A stretch of DNA of 64,000 nt from Chlamydia suis (GTDB lineage: Bacteria > Chlamydiota > Chlamydiia > Chlamydiales > Chlamydiaceae): positions 248,001 through 312,000 of the forward strand of contig NZ_LT821323.1 in the NCBI RefSeq assembly GCF_900169085.1, read 5' to 3'. Positions 45,656-55,497 of the stretch are shown one piece after another. The position numbers were made by a program, and so were the translations under genes. The notes under the pieces were generated by a model. That model was not told the DNA's origin, made no database searches, and worked only from the letters and a program-made list of their open reading frames with translations. The first letter of the stretch is position 1; each line of letters opens with the position of its first letter.

Positions 45656-46258
45656 ATGTTGAAATATCCAGACTACATTGCAAAACTCATTTCATTTTTA
45701 AAAAAACTTCCTGGAATTGGATTTAAATCAGCTGAAAAGATTGCTTTTGAATTACTGGATTGGGACCCTGCTCAAGTTGAGGCCATGGGCTTGGCCATAC
45801 AAGAATTTTCTACTTCGCACGCAACATGTCCGGACTGTTTTTGCCTAAAAGCTAATAAAACAACCCCTTGTGATTTTTGTAGCGAATCTAGAGACTCTTC
45901 ATCTTTGTGCATCGTTGCAACACCAAAAGATGTATTTTCTTTTGAAAGATCCAAAATTTTTAAAGGTCACTACTTTGTTTTAGGAAACCTTCTTTCTCCC
46001 ATTACCGGGAAACATTTGTCTCTAGAAAAGCTCGCTATTCTCAAACAACGTATAGAAGACTTCTCTCCCCAAGAAATTATCATAGCCCTTGACGCAACCT
46101 TAGAAGGAGATGCTACTGCCTTGTTTTTGAAACAAGAATTCTCCCACCTTCCCATAAAAATTTCGAGATTGGCCCTTGGAATGCCAGTTGGGTTATCCTT
46201 TGATTTTGTAGACACCAACACCCTAGCCAGAGCTTTTGCTGGAAGAAACGGTTTTTAG
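45656..46258 (+). CDS. recR: Recombination protein RecR
   Basis: A 200-residue repair protein that loads RecA with RecF/RecO. The N-terminal helix-hairpin-helix LPGIGFKSAEKIAFE, the C-x2-C zinc motif CPDCFCLKANKTTPCDFC near residue 57, the Toprim strand LCIVATPKDV, and the C-terminal Walker-B-like RLALGMPVG block are intact. Confidence 0.94.
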   Translation: MLKYPDYIAKLISFLKKLPGIGFKSAEKIAFELLDWDPAQVEAMGLAIQEFSTSHATCPDCFCLKANKTTPCDFCSESRDSSSLCIVATPKDVFSFERSKIFKGHYFVLGNLLSPITGKHLSLEKLAILKQRIEDFSPQEIIIALDATLEGDATALFLKQEFSHLPIKISRLALGMPVGLSFDFVDTNTLARAFAGRNGF

Positions 46259-46654
46259 CCATCTCACAAACCGAAACGCTTTTCAAAAAACACCTTTTAA
46301 AGTATATTTGAGGCGGTTTAGCTAGTTTTTTGCCAGCGACCAGCACCCCTCTGAGTTCTCCCCCGAACCTGCTAGAGGGGCTGCTTTTTCCCCCACCCTT
46401 TTTCTGGGCTTGATAGTTCAATCGTTTTCTTTTTTTGCTGTATTTGTAGGGCTAGTCAAATTATCCTCGATTCTCTATTGTAATTGGATAGGTCTTAGGG
46501 AGCTCTCCTCAACGTACATAGAGGCAATTGTGAGGATAGCTTCCGGTCGAAGAAGGATGTCTTTCTCTTTTTTGAAAAGAAAAAGACATCTGCTCAAGAG
46601 AGCAGGACAAAGCTTCATCCCTTGCGAAGACTTTTCTAGATAAAGGAAGTAAGA
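46259..46654. other. 396-base spacer before bamA
   Basis: It holds the recR terminator (46341-46388) and about 265 further bases with no supported gene. A short open frame on the plus strand (46410-46643) looks non-coding. The bamA promoter is presumably here; I see no near-consensus pair of hexamers. AAGGAAG precedes the bamA ATG. Confidence 0.4.
46341..46388 (+). terminator. Terminator after recR
   Basis: Stem CCCCTCT (46346-46352)/AGAGGGG (46374-46380), extended by CAG/CTG with a bulge, an inner GTTC/GAAC hairpin, and five T from 46384. It lies about 80 bases beyond the recR stop. Confidence 0.8.
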
Positions 46655-49033
46655 ATGCTTGGAATACGAAAAAAAATAATTCTGCAACTCGCTGTTTTAC
46701 TGTTGCTCCCCTTTTTACAAAAGGCTTTCGGAGCGTCTCCAGAACGATGTATCGTGGTACAATCTGTTACCATTACAACTCAAGGAGAAAACGTTCAGAA
46801 CAAGCGCGCTATTCCCAAAATAAAAACGAAGCAGGGCATGCTATTCTCTCAGGCGGATTTTGATGAAGATTTAAGAACGCTTTCGAAAGATTTCGACCGT
46901 GTAGAGCCCATTGTAGAGTTTCGCAATGGACAAGCAGTTATCTCCTTAGTTCTAACAGCAAAACCTGTTGTCAGACAAATCCATGTTTCCGGGAATGAAG
47001 CCATTCCTACTCATAAAGTTTTAAAGACTCTAGAGCTTTATAAAAACGATTTATTTGATCGCGAGCAATTTTTTAAAAATTTTGATGCTCTACGAACGCT
47101 TTATTTAAGACGCGGATATTATGATTCTCAAATATCTTATTCTCACGATCATAATGAGAAGGAAGGCTATATTGATATTTCTATTCAAATCAAAGAGGGC
47201 CCCTACGGACGCATAAAGAAACTAACCATTTCAGGCATTACTCGAACAGAGGCATCCGAACTGGGAGATCTCGTATTAACTAAACAATACTCCACCACAA
47301 CCAGCTGGTTTACCGGGGCAGGAGTATACCATCCAGACATGGTGGAACAGGATTTATTTGCTATAGCTAACTATTTTCAAAATAAAGGCTATGCCGACGC
47401 TAAGGTAACAAAAGAAGTTTCCGCTGATGCTAAAGGAAATCTTACGCTGCTTATCAATGTGGAAAAAGGACCATTGTATACTTTGGGTCACGTACACTTG
47501 GAAGGATTTTCTTCTTTATCCAGACGACTACTAGATAAACAATTATTGGTGGGTCCTAATTCCTTGTACTGTCCAGAAAAAATTTGGACTGGGGCACAAA
47601 AAATCCGTAGCACCTACGCTAGATATGGGTATGTGAATACAAATGTGGACGTATCCTTTTGCGCTCATCCAACCCTTCCCGTTTATGACGTTACCTATAA
47701 AGTAAGTGAGGGAGCTCCATATAAAGTTGGTCTCATCAAAATCAAAGGGAACACACACACCAAACATGATGTGATCTTGCACGAGACAAGTCTTTTCCCT
47801 GGCGATACTTTTGACAGATTAAAATTAGAGGATACAGAAACTCGTTTACGTAATACAGGCTATTTCAAAAGCGTAAGCGTTTATACCGTACGCTCTCAAC
47901 TAGATCCGTTGGACTCAAATGATCTCTATAGAGATGTTTTTATTGAGGTGAAAGAAACGGAAACTGGTAATCTCGGACTATTTTTAGGATTTAGTTCCAT
48001 AGACCATTTGTTCGGGGGGGCAGAGATTGCAGAAAGCAACTTTGATTTATTTGGCGCTCGACACTTTTTCAAAAAAGGATTTAAGTCCTTGCGAGGAGGT
48101 GGAGAATATCTTTTCTTAAAAGCCAATTTAGGAGACAAGACTACTGATTATACCGTCAAATGGACAAAACCTCACTTCTTGAACACTCCATGGATCCTCG
48201 GCGTAGAATTAGATAAATCTATTAATAAGGCTTTATCTAAGGATTATTCTGTTGACACTTACGGAGGAAACGTCAGTACGACATACATCCTCAATGATAA
48301 ATTGAAGTATGGATTGTATTATCGTGGTAGTCAGACTAGTCTAAGCTTACGCAAAAAAACACAAGCTTCCACTAGACCAGGACCAGATCTAGACAGCAAC
48401 AAAGGGTTTGTTTCTGCGGCGGGACTTAACGTTCTTTACGATTCCATTGATAACCCTAGAAAGCCTACTATGGGGGTTCGAGGTTCATTAAACTTCGAAT
48501 TATCTGGATTGGGAGGAACCTACCAGTTCACAAAACTAACAGCTAGTAGTTCTATCTATCGTTTGCTCACCCAAAAAGGTGTTTTAAAAATTCGAGGAGA
48601 AGCTAAATTTATTAAGCCTTTTGGCTCCACAACTGCACAAGGAATCCCTGTTAGTGAACGCTTCTTTTTAGGAGGAGAATCTACTGTTCGCGGATACAAA
48701 CCGTTTATTATTGGACCTAAATTTTCTCCAACAGAACCTCAAGGAGGCTTATCTTCTTTATTGCTAACAGAAGAGTTTCAATATCCTTTGATTTCTCAGC
48801 CATGCATCAATGCATTCGTTTTCCTTGATTCGGGCTTTATCGGAACTGAAGAGTACACGATTCGACTTAAAGATCTTTGTAGTAGCGCTGGATTTGGTTT
48901 GCGTTTCGATATGATGAATAATGTACCCATTATGCTGGGTTGGGGCTGGCCTTTCCGCCCAACAGAAATGTTTAATAATGAGAAAATTGATGTATCTCAA
49001 AGATTCTTTTTTGCTTTGGGAGGAGTATTCTAG
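46655..49033 (+). CDS. bamA: Outer-membrane protein assembly factor BamA (Omp85)
   Basis: A 792-residue outer-membrane protein that inserts beta-barrel proteins. A signal peptide occupies about 1-25 (to AFG/A). Five POTRA domains follow to about residue 420, with repeated V-x-x-I-x-x-x-G-N patterns such as IHVSGNEAIPTHKVLKTLELY and IKIKGNTHTKHDVIL. Then comes the 16-strand barrel with loop motif VRGYKPF near residue 690 and a C-terminal Phe, as barrel proteins need. It heads an envelope cluster with skp and lpxD. Confidence 0.94.
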   Translation: MLGIRKKIILQLAVLLLLPFLQKAFGASPERCIVVQSVTITTQGENVQNKRAIPKIKTKQGMLFSQADFDEDLRTLSKDFDRVEPIVEFRNGQAVISLVLTAKPVVRQIHVSGNEAIPTHKVLKTLELYKNDLFDREQFFKNFDALRTLYLRRGYYDSQISYSHDHNEKEGYIDISIQIKEGPYGRIKKLTISGITRTEASELGDLVLTKQYSTTTSWFTGAGVYHPDMVEQDLFAIANYFQNKGYADAKVTKEVSADAKGNLTLLINVEKGPLYTLGHVHLEGFSSLSRRLLDKQLLVGPNSLYCPEKIWTGAQKIRSTYARYGYVNTNVDVSFCAHPTLPVYDVTYKVSEGAPYKVGLIKIKGNTHTKHDVILHETSLFPGDTFDRLKLEDTETRLRNTGYFKSVSVYTVRSQLDPLDSNDLYRDVFIEVKETETGNLGLFLGFSSIDHLFGGAEIAESNFDLFGARHFFKKGFKSLRGGGEYLFLKANLGDKTTDYTVKWTKPHFLNTPWILGVELDKSINKALSKDYSVDTYGGNVSTTYILNDKLKYGLYYRGSQTSLSLRKKTQASTRPGPDLDSNKGFVSAAGLNVLYDSIDNPRKPTMGVRGSLNFELSGLGGTYQFTKLTASSSIYRLLTQKGVLKIRGEAKFIKPFGSTTAQGIPVSERFFLGGESTVRGYKPFIIGPKFSPTEPQGGLSSLLLTEEFQYPLISQPCINAFVFLDSGFIGTEEYTIRLKDLCSSAGFGLRFDMMNNVPIMLGWGWPFRPTEMFNNEKIDVSQRFFFALGGVF

Positions 49034-49106
49034 AATCCGAAAGGAGAAGGAGCTCTCTCCCCCTTCTTCTTTCACCTATCTGCTTATGTTTTTATAGGAA
49101 AGAATT

Positions 49107-49628
49107 ATGAAAAAGCTCTTATTGTTTATCTCACTGTCTTTGGTTTCTTCACCCGCATTTGCAGCAAGTTCTACTAGTACGATCGGGATTGTTAACCTAC
49201 GTCGCTGTCTAGAAGAATCTGCTCTGGGCAAAAAAGAAGCTGCTGAATTTGAAAAAATGAAAAAACAATTCTCAAACAGCATGGGAAAGATGGAAGAAGA
49301 ACTCTCTTCTATTTACTCGAAACTTCAAGACGACGACTACATGGAAGGTTTGTCCGAATCTGCAGCAACAGAGCTGAGAAAAAAATTCGAAGAGCTATCA
49401 GCCGAATACAATACCGCTCAGGGACAGTATTACCAAATACTAAATCAAAGCAATCTCAAACGCATGCAAAAAATCATGGACGAAGTGAAAAAAGCTTCTG
49501 AAATTGTTCGCGTTCAGGAAGGCCTTTCGGTGCTTCTTAACGAAGATGTTGTATTAGCCATTGATGCCTCTGCAGACAAAACGGACGATATCATTAAAAT
49601 TCTTGATGATTCTTTTCAAAATAATTAA
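49107..49628 (+). CDS. skp: Periplasmic chaperone Skp/OmpH
   Basis: A 173-residue periplasmic chaperone for unfolded outer-membrane proteins. Signal peptide [19 protein letters not shown] is followed by cleavage before ASS. The mature chain starts with the [13 protein letters not shown] strand, then a long coiled-coil hairpin (about 55-135), the tentacle of the Skp trimer. It is placed between bamA and lpxD, as in many Gram-negative bacteria. Confidence 0.92.
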   Translation: MKKLLLFISLSLVSSPAFAASSTSTIGIVNLRRCLEESALGKKEAAEFEKMKKQFSNSMGKMEEELSSIYSKLQDDDYMEGLSESAATELRKKFEELSAEYNTAQGQYYQILNQSNLKRMQKIMDEVKKASEIVRVQEGLSVLLNEDVVLAIDASADKTDDIIKILDDSFQNN

Positions 49629-49655
49629 CATACGAAGCTAGCCGAGGAGTGCCGT

Positions 49656-50720
49656 ATGTCCCAACCCATTTACTCTCTTAAACAGTTAGCTGATTTTTTA
49701 AACGTCGAGCTTCACGGAAATGGAGCCACTCTTATTTCCGGAGTTGAAGAGATTGGGGAAGCAAAAGCGGCACACATTACTTTCTTAGACAATGAAAAAT
49801 ATGCTAAGCATTTGAAGTCTTCGGAAGCTGGCGCCATTATTCTTTCTCGAACACAATTCCAAAAATATCGAGAGCTGAACAAAAATTTCTTGGTAGTGTC
49901 AGAGTCCCCCTCTTTAGCTTTTCAGAAGTGCTTGGAATTGTTCATTACTCCAGTAGATTCGGGATTTCCGGGTATTCATCCCACGGCGGTTATCCACCCT
50001 ACAGCGGTTATTGAAGAACATGTTTGTATCGAGCCTTATGCTGTAATTTGCCAACATGCGCATATTGGAGCAGCTTGTCATATTGGAACGGGAAGCGTTA
50101 TCGGGGCTCATTCATCTGTTGGAGAGCATTCTTATATTTATCCTCGAGTTGTGATTAGGGAAAGAGTTTCTATCGGCAAGCGAGTCATCATTCAACCTGG
50201 AGCCATTATAGGTTCTTGTGGATTTGGCTATGTCACAAGTGCTTTTGGACAACATAAACATTTGAAACACTTGGGGAAAGTAATTATTGAAGATGATGTA
50301 GAGATCGGAGCTAATACAACTATTGACAGAGGAAGATTTAAACACAGCATCATACGTGAAGGCTCTAAAATTGATAACCTTGTACAAATTGCACACCAGG
50401 TAGAGGTTGGTCAACACAGCATGGTTGTAGCGCAAGCAGGAATTGCGGGATCAACAAAAATCGGCAATCATGTAATTATTGGCGGACAAGCCGGCATAAC
50501 TGGACATATTTGTATTACAGATCACGTGATCATGATGGCACAAACAGGTGTTACAAAATCTATCACCTCCCCAGGAATCTACGGAGGGGCTCCTGCTCGT
50601 CCATACCAAGAGATTCATCGCCAAGTAGCCAAAGTACGCAATCTTCCTCGCCTTGAAGAACGCGTTGCAGCACTGGAGAAGTTGGTTCAGAAGCTAGAGG
50701 CTTTGTCCGAACAGCACTGA
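49656..50720 (+). CDS. lpxD: UDP-3-O-acylglucosamine N-acyltransferase
   Basis: A 354-residue lipid A enzyme adding the second acyl chain from acyl-ACP. The N-terminal uridine-binding domain is about 1-110. The left-handed beta-helix of hexapeptide repeats (residues about 110-300) includes [18 protein letters not shown] and the catalytic His in [10 protein letters not shown]-terminal helix (about 325-354) completes the trimer. It supplies the lipid A that WaaA (9398) modifies. Confidence 0.94.
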   Translation: MSQPIYSLKQLADFLNVELHGNGATLISGVEEIGEAKAAHITFLDNEKYAKHLKSSEAGAIILSRTQFQKYRELNKNFLVVSESPSLAFQKCLELFITPVDSGFPGIHPTAVIHPTAVIEEHVCIEPYAVICQHAHIGAACHIGTGSVIGAHSSVGEHSYIYPRVVIRERVSIGKRVIIQPGAIIGSCGFGYVTSAFGQHKHLKHLGKVIIEDDVEIGANTTIDRGRFKHSIIREGSKIDNLVQIAHQVEVGQHSMVVAQAGIAGSTKIGNHVIIGGQAGITGHICITDHVIMMAQTGVTKSITSPGIYGGAPARPYQEIHRQVAKVRNLPRLEERVAALEKLVQKLEALSEQH

Positions 50721-50761
50721 TTTGGCTGGATCGTTTGAAGTTGGCTTTCTTTATTCACAAC

Positions 50762-50790
50762 AAAGGGCTCATAAAGAGCTCCTTTTTTTT
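50762..50790 (+). terminator. Terminator after lpxD
   Basis: An imperfect stem AAAGGGCTC/GAGCTCCTTT with a five-base loop, followed by a T-run (50783-50790). The T-run runs into the 3' end of the convergent gene at 50769. Confidence 0.65.
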
Positions 50791-51812
50791 AACAACAAAA
50801 CTTTAATCAGTTTCTTGCGGATAATTTCTGGGCAAACTCTTCCTGTATCGACTAAATGCAGTAAACGCTTCTCGCTAAACTGGAATTCAGCTAAAGAAGA
50901 AAAAGTAAAAACATCCCCACCTTTGTGCAAAGTTTCAATAGCAGCTTCATCATCATGAAAAATATGACTTCCTGAAAACCGCAAACACGATCTATCTATA
51001 TTTGCGGATAGCGCTGCAATAGTCCCCATCAGGTCGTAGTTCACAGAAATTGGATTCAGCCCTTCTCTCTCCTGAACCAAAGAATGAAACACTTCTCCCT
51101 GAACAATCTGTGATTGCTGAAGTCCTCGACATAGCTCAGAATACTTTTTATCATCTAGATCTAAAATTTCTTTGTAGATCAAAGTAATAGAAACCTTTCT
51201 TTGTTTCAGAAACTCCCCAACGGCTTCTCCAAGTCGAAAGAAATCCTCCTTTTCTTGAAAAGGGGCCCGATGTGCATAAGAATAATATGCCTGTAGAGCA
51301 TAAGAGACCGTTGTAGCAACCAACATGGGAACAGCTCTAACCCTATTCACTTGATACAAATATTTATCAAAAGACTCGAAGGGTCCCGCAGAAAATAAAA
51401 TTCCGCCTAATTCCCTTTTCTCAAAAGCTTGGAAAAATTTTAAAAAATCCTCCCACCCTAGATTTAAAGGAGGCGTATAAAAAAATAACTGGGCTAACTG
51501 TTGTCTGAACGATTCCAAAGACGAGAACAAATCTCGGATATCTTGCAACTCTTCTTCGGAACAAGGAAACTTCCCAGCATTCTTTAGTGATTTAGTTTGC
51601 AGAGAAACATTTGGGGAGCTAGGGCAAAAACATTTGGACCTTTTTCGGATAGCTAAAAGTTTTTTTTCTAGCTTAGATTCTTTATCGTGCCTTCTTTCTT
51701 CTAAAGATTGTTTATTTTCTCCAACGACTTCAGAGGAGCCTCCCACATTAGGAATTGCCGGAGATAACATACCGAAGAAGGCATTAAAAGAATTCACTAC
51801 GGCTCCTAACAA
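50769..51812 (-). CDS. Chlamydia-specific protein of unknown function (CT244 position)
   Basis: A 347-residue protein with no motif I recognise. The N-terminal 60 residues are low-complexity and charged, and the rest is predicted mostly helical. There is no signal peptide and no clear Inc-type bilobed domain, although residues 1-25 are mildly hydrophobic. It is convergent with lpxD and divergent from pdhA. It could be a type III substrate, but nothing in the sequence shows this. Confidence 0.7.
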   Translation of the reverse strand: MLGAVVNSFNAFFGMLSPAIPNVGGSSEVVGENKQSLEERRHDKESKLEKKLLAIRKRSKCFCPSSPNVSLQTKSLKNAGKFPCSEEELQDIRDLFSSLESFRQQLAQLFFYTPPLNLGWEDFLKFFQAFEKRELGGILFSAGPFESFDKYLYQVNRVRAVPMLVATTVSYALQAYYSYAHRAPFQEKEDFFRLGEAVGEFLKQRKVSITLIYKEILDLDDKKYSELCRGLQQSQIVQGEVFHSLVQEREGLNPISVNYDLMGTIAALSANIDRSCLRFSGSHIFHDDEAAIETLHKGGDVFTFSSLAEFQFSEKRLLHLVDTGRVCPEIIRKKLIKVLLLKKRSSL

Positions 51813-52172
51813 ACAAAATTTTGAGCGAAAATTGTAATTGTTTTTCTGATAAAATACAACAGCCGAAAACCGCTCAAAACCCTCTTAAAATAGGGTCTGA
51901 GCAAAGAAAATAAATTTTTAAAGTTAAAAAAAAGGTCTGTACTTCATCCATTTTTCTAGGTAGTGCTGAAAAATTATTTTGTGTAGCATAGGCTTTGCGC
52001 CCGGCAACATATAATATATTTGCGAAGGCCAAAAGCTTTCTGGTTTCTTTTTCACGCTGGCTTTGCATAACAAGAAAGGCTTTCAAGAAATTGTGCTTGA
52101 ACGAATTTCTAACAAGACAAGTTTTTGAAAGTAGCTCTATATTTTTTAGGAACCCTTTATCCAAGAGAATCT
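51813..52172. other. 360-base spacer between the unknown gene and pdhA
   Basis: No supported gene. It contains a two-part stem (GCTCA/TGAGC outer, ACCCT/AGGGT inner) at 51872-51902 and AT-rich stretches that may hold divergent promoters. A 96-codon minus-strand frame here is treated as a shadow. The pdhA frame is open from 52125, but the start at 52173 is preferred. Confidence 0.4.
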
Positions 52173-53195
52173 ATGCAGCTCCTGACTCTCAACATAGCTT
52201 CTGAGGAAACTACAGAAGACCAAGTTTCCCGTGTTATTGAACACTTCGGAACAGATTTCTGCATTAACCTTTTAAAAAAAATGCTGCTTATTCGTGAATT
52301 TGAGATTCAAGGAGAAGCAGCGTATTTGGAAGGCCTTGTTGGGGGATTTTACCACTCCTATATAGGTCAGGAAGCTGTTGCTACAGCAGCCATTGCCTGT
52401 ACAGGGAAAGATCATTGGTTTTTCTCTTCGTATCGCTGTCATGGAGTTGCCCTTTTACTAGATGTTCCCCTACATCAACTGGCAGCAGAGCTATTAGGAA
52501 AAGAAACGGGGTGCGCCTTAGGACGAGGAGGATCCATGCACATGTGTGGCGAACGTCTTCCAGGAGGATTTGGTATCGTTGGCGGACAAATTCCTTTAGC
52601 TGCGGGAGCCGCTTTCTCTATGAAATATCAAAAATTATCCTCTATCTCTTTATGTTTTATTGGAGATGGAGCTGTTGCTCAGGGAGTGTTTCATGAAACA
52701 TTGAATTTTGCCTCTCTTCACTCCCTTCCCCTAATGCTTGTTATAGAGAATAATGGTTGGGGCATGGGAACTGCTTTGCATAGAGCAATTGCTAAACAAC
52801 CCATAGCGGAGTCCCAAGCTCCTTCTTACGCAATATCTTCTGTTACCCTCAACGGTTTCGATCTATTCAATTCGCTTATTGGATTCGAGAAAGCATATCA
52901 ACATATGCAAAAAACGGGAGCTCCTATCGTTGTAGAAGCTTTATGTTCCCGCTTTAGAGGCCATTCTATTTCTGATCCGAATTTGTATCGCTCTAAAGAG
53001 GAAATGCAGTGTTTACTTAAACGAGATCCTATTCTTTTTGCAAAAGAATGGTTGATCCGCATTAACGTCTTATCTGAGGAGGATTTTAAAGATCTACGAC
53101 AAATAAGCAAAACAGCAGTCTCAGAAGCGTTCTCCCAAGCTCGTCTTGATCCAGAACCAGCCGTTGCAACTTTAGAAGAGGGGGTCTATGCCTAA
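52173..53195 (+). CDS. pdhA: Pyruvate dehydrogenase E1 component, alpha subunit
   Basis: A 340-residue thiamine-dependent subunit of the pyruvate dehydrogenase complex. YRCHGVALL marks the family, and the ThDP motif begins GDGAVAQGVFHETLN and runs to ENNGWGMGT. The C-terminal RFRGHSISDPNLYR holds phosphorylation-loop-like residues. ATG 52173 is taken as start; an earlier ATG at 52125 in the same frame adds 16 residues. It overlaps pdhB by eight bases. Confidence 0.93.
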   Translation: MQLLTLNIASEETTEDQVSRVIEHFGTDFCINLLKKMLLIREFEIQGEAAYLEGLVGGFYHSYIGQEAVATAAIACTGKDHWFFSSYRCHGVALLLDVPLHQLAAELLGKETGCALGRGGSMHMCGERLPGGFGIVGGQIPLAAGAAFSMKYQKLSSISLCFIGDGAVAQGVFHETLNFASLHSLPLMLVIENNGWGMGTALHRAIAKQPIAESQAPSYAISSVTLNGFDLFNSLIGFEKAYQHMQKTGAPIVVEALCSRFRGHSISDPNLYRSKEEMQCLLKRDPILFAKEWLIRINVLSEEDFKDLRQISKTAVSEAFSQARLDPEPAVATLEEGVYA

Positions 53196-54174
53196 ATTTG
53201 TTACACTCGAAATTCGAGAAGCCATACGACAAGCTATTGATGAGGAAATGACCAGAGATCCTAATGTATGCATCTTGGGAGAAGAGGTCGCTGAATACAA
53301 TGGTGCCTATAAAGTTACTAAAAATCTTTTAGATAAATGGGGCCCGAATCGGGTGATTGACACCCCCATCAGCGAAGCCGCATTTTCCGGAATTGGAATT
53401 GGTGCAGCATTAACCGGGCTACGCCCTATTATTGAATTTATGAGCTGGAACTTTTCTTTAGTCGCTGCGGATCAGATCATTTCTCATGCAGCAAAAATGC
53501 ACTACATGACCGGAGGAAAATTTTCTGTTCCTATTGTTTTTAGAGGAGCCAATGGGGCTGCTGCTCAAGTCTCTTGTCAACATTCTCATTGTGTAGAAGC
53601 TCTTTATTCCAATATTCCAGGATTAATTGTCATAGCTCCATCAACCCCTGCAGATGCCAAAGGGCTTCTTAAATCTGCGATTCGCGATAATAACCCCGTT
53701 CTATTTTTAGAAAACGAATTAGATTATAACCTTAAAGGAGAAGTCCCTTCGGAAGAATATCTTACTCCTATTGGGAAAGCTAGAATCGTTCAAGAAGGCC
53801 AAGATCTAACCATTATTTCCCATAGTCGTATGGTGACTGTTGTGGAGCAGGCAGCTAAAATGGCCAAACAACGCTGGGAAATCTCTATTGAAATCTTAGA
53901 TTTACGAACGATTAAGCCTTTAGATGTTGCTGCGATCCTTTCTTCCGTAAAAAAAACAGGAAATTGTCTCGTTGTAGAAGAGGGGCATTATTTTTGTGGA
54001 ATAGCTTCGGAAATTATAGCAACTGTTACAGAACACATTTTTGACTATTTAGACCACCCCCCTCTAAGAATTTGTCAAAAAGAAACTCCTATGCCATACA
54101 ATAAATCCCTAGAGATGGCGACCCTTCCTAATATTAACCGCATCCTGGATGCCATTGAAAAATTTATGAGGTAA
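53188..54174 (+). CDS. pdhB: Pyruvate dehydrogenase E1 component, beta subunit
   Basis: A 328-residue E1-beta chain. GEEVAEYNGAYKVTKNL near residue 30, EFMSWNFSLVAADQI near 85, and the HSHCVEALYSNIPG block near 130 are typical; the C-terminal transketolase domain ends in a PMPYNKSLE motif. It is coupled to pdhA by an eight-base overlap and to pdhC by four bases of spacing. Confidence 0.94.
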   Translation: MPKFVTLEIREAIRQAIDEEMTRDPNVCILGEEVAEYNGAYKVTKNLLDKWGPNRVIDTPISEAAFSGIGIGAALTGLRPIIEFMSWNFSLVAADQIISHAAKMHYMTGGKFSVPIVFRGANGAAAQVSCQHSHCVEALYSNIPGLIVIAPSTPADAKGLLKSAIRDNNPVLFLENELDYNLKGEVPSEEYLTPIGKARIVQEGQDLTIISHSRMVTVVEQAAKMAKQRWEISIEILDLRTIKPLDVAAILSSVKKTGNCLVVEEGHYFCGIASEIIATVTEHIFDYLDHPPLRICQKETPMPYNKSLEMATLPNINRILDAIEKFMR

Positions 54175-54178
54175 CGTT

Positions 54179-55468
54179 GTGGTTTCTTTGTTAAAAATGC
54201 CTAAGCTTTCTCCTACAATGGAAACAGGGACCCTTGTCAAGTGGCTCAAAAAAGCTGGAGATGAAATCCATTTTGGAGATGTTTTGTTAGAAATTTCTAC
54301 TGATAAAGCCGTGTTAGAACACACAGCCTCGGAAGATGGATGGTTGTTAGAAATTCTTGTAAAAGAAGGAACTAAGATTCCTGTCGGGGCGCCTATTGCT
54401 GTGTTTTCAACAGAGAAAAATGTTACGTACGATTTGAAACAGCTTCTACCATCGCAAGAGGCTGTCAGCACGGATGAGCCTACACAAATTGTACCGAATA
54501 CGTCTTCTCAGCAGGATAATTCTCATTATGCTGGGCCTTCCATGGCCATTGTGGGATTTCGTCCAGAACCACCTCTAACTACCCCGCTAACCATCAAAAA
54601 CCCTGGGGATCCAGTGTCGGCTTCCCCCTTAGCAAAAAAATTAGCTAAGGAACAAAACTTAGATCTCTCCGGGGTAGCTGGTAGCGGCCCAGGGGGACGG
54701 ATTGTAAAAAAAGATTTAGAGAAGGCTCCTCCTTTAAGAATCGCAGGATTTGGATATCCAGAAGCTCCCGAAGTGAATCCAGGCACCTATGTAGAAGAAC
54801 CCTTGTCTCCTATTAGAGAAGCCATATCTAAACGGTTACAAGCCGCTAAGACCTTTATTCCACATTTCTATGTGCGACAACGGATTTATGCTTCTCCTCT
54901 ACTCGCATTACTGAAAGAACTTCAAGCCCAAAATATAAAGCTATCTATAAACGACTGTATCGTGCGAGCTTGTGCCTTGGCTTTAAAAGAATTTCCAGAA
55001 ATCAACTCTGGATTCAATAGCGTAGACAATACAATTATCCGCTTTTCTACTATTGATATCTCCATTGCTGTAGCAATTCCTGATGGAGTCATTACCCCCA
55101 TCATCCGGTGCGCAGATAGAAAAAATGTTGGTATGATTTCCGCAGAGATTAAAGCCTTAGCAGCACGAGCCAAACAATCCGCTCTTAAAGAGGAAGAATA
55201 TAAAGGAGGATCTTTCTGTATCTCTAACCTTGGCATGACAGGAATTTCCGATTTCACAGCCATCCTCAATCCTCCTCAGGCAGCTATTTTAGCTGTAGGA
55301 AGCGTTGAAGAGCAGCCCATCGTTTTAAATGGCGAGCTGGCTGTAGGATCTACATGTATGCTCACGCTGTCTGTAGATCATCGAGTGATTGATGGGTACC
55401 CTGCGGCTATGTTTATGAAACGGCTACAGAAACTTCTTGAAGCCCCTTCTGTTCTACTTCTTAATTAA
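54179..55468 (+). CDS. pdhC: Dihydrolipoamide acetyltransferase (E2)
   Basis: A 429-residue E2 core. A single lipoyl domain lies at about 1-78 with the lipoylated Lys in ISTDKAVLEH. A Pro-rich linker follows, then the peripheral subunit-binding domain at about 140-180 (SPLAKKLAKEQNLDLSGVAG). The catalytic domain carries the active-site His and Asp in DHRVIDGYPA. It starts at GTG. E3 is not encoded in the window. Confidence 0.93.
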   Translation: MVSLLKMPKLSPTMETGTLVKWLKKAGDEIHFGDVLLEISTDKAVLEHTASEDGWLLEILVKEGTKIPVGAPIAVFSTEKNVTYDLKQLLPSQEAVSTDEPTQIVPNTSSQQDNSHYAGPSMAIVGFRPEPPLTTPLTIKNPGDPVSASPLAKKLAKEQNLDLSGVAGSGPGGRIVKKDLEKAPPLRIAGFGYPEAPEVNPGTYVEEPLSPIREAISKRLQAAKTFIPHFYVRQRIYASPLLALLKELQAQNIKLSINDCIVRACALALKEFPEINSGFNSVDNTIIRFSTIDISIAVAIPDGVITPIIRCADRKNVGMISAEIKALAARAKQSALKEEEYKGGSFCISNLGMTGISDFTAILNPPQAAILAVGSVEEQPIVLNGELAVGSTCMLTLSVDHRVIDGYPAAMFMKRLQKLLEAPSVLLLN

Positions 55469-55497
55469 CGGGGAGAAACTCCTTTCCCCCCTACTTT

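Noticed and set aside
51874-52164. A 96-codon minus-strand open frame in the spacer before pdhA
   Set aside because: No ribosome site, no recognisable motif, and it covers the region where divergent promoters are expected; composition does not look like a protein gene.
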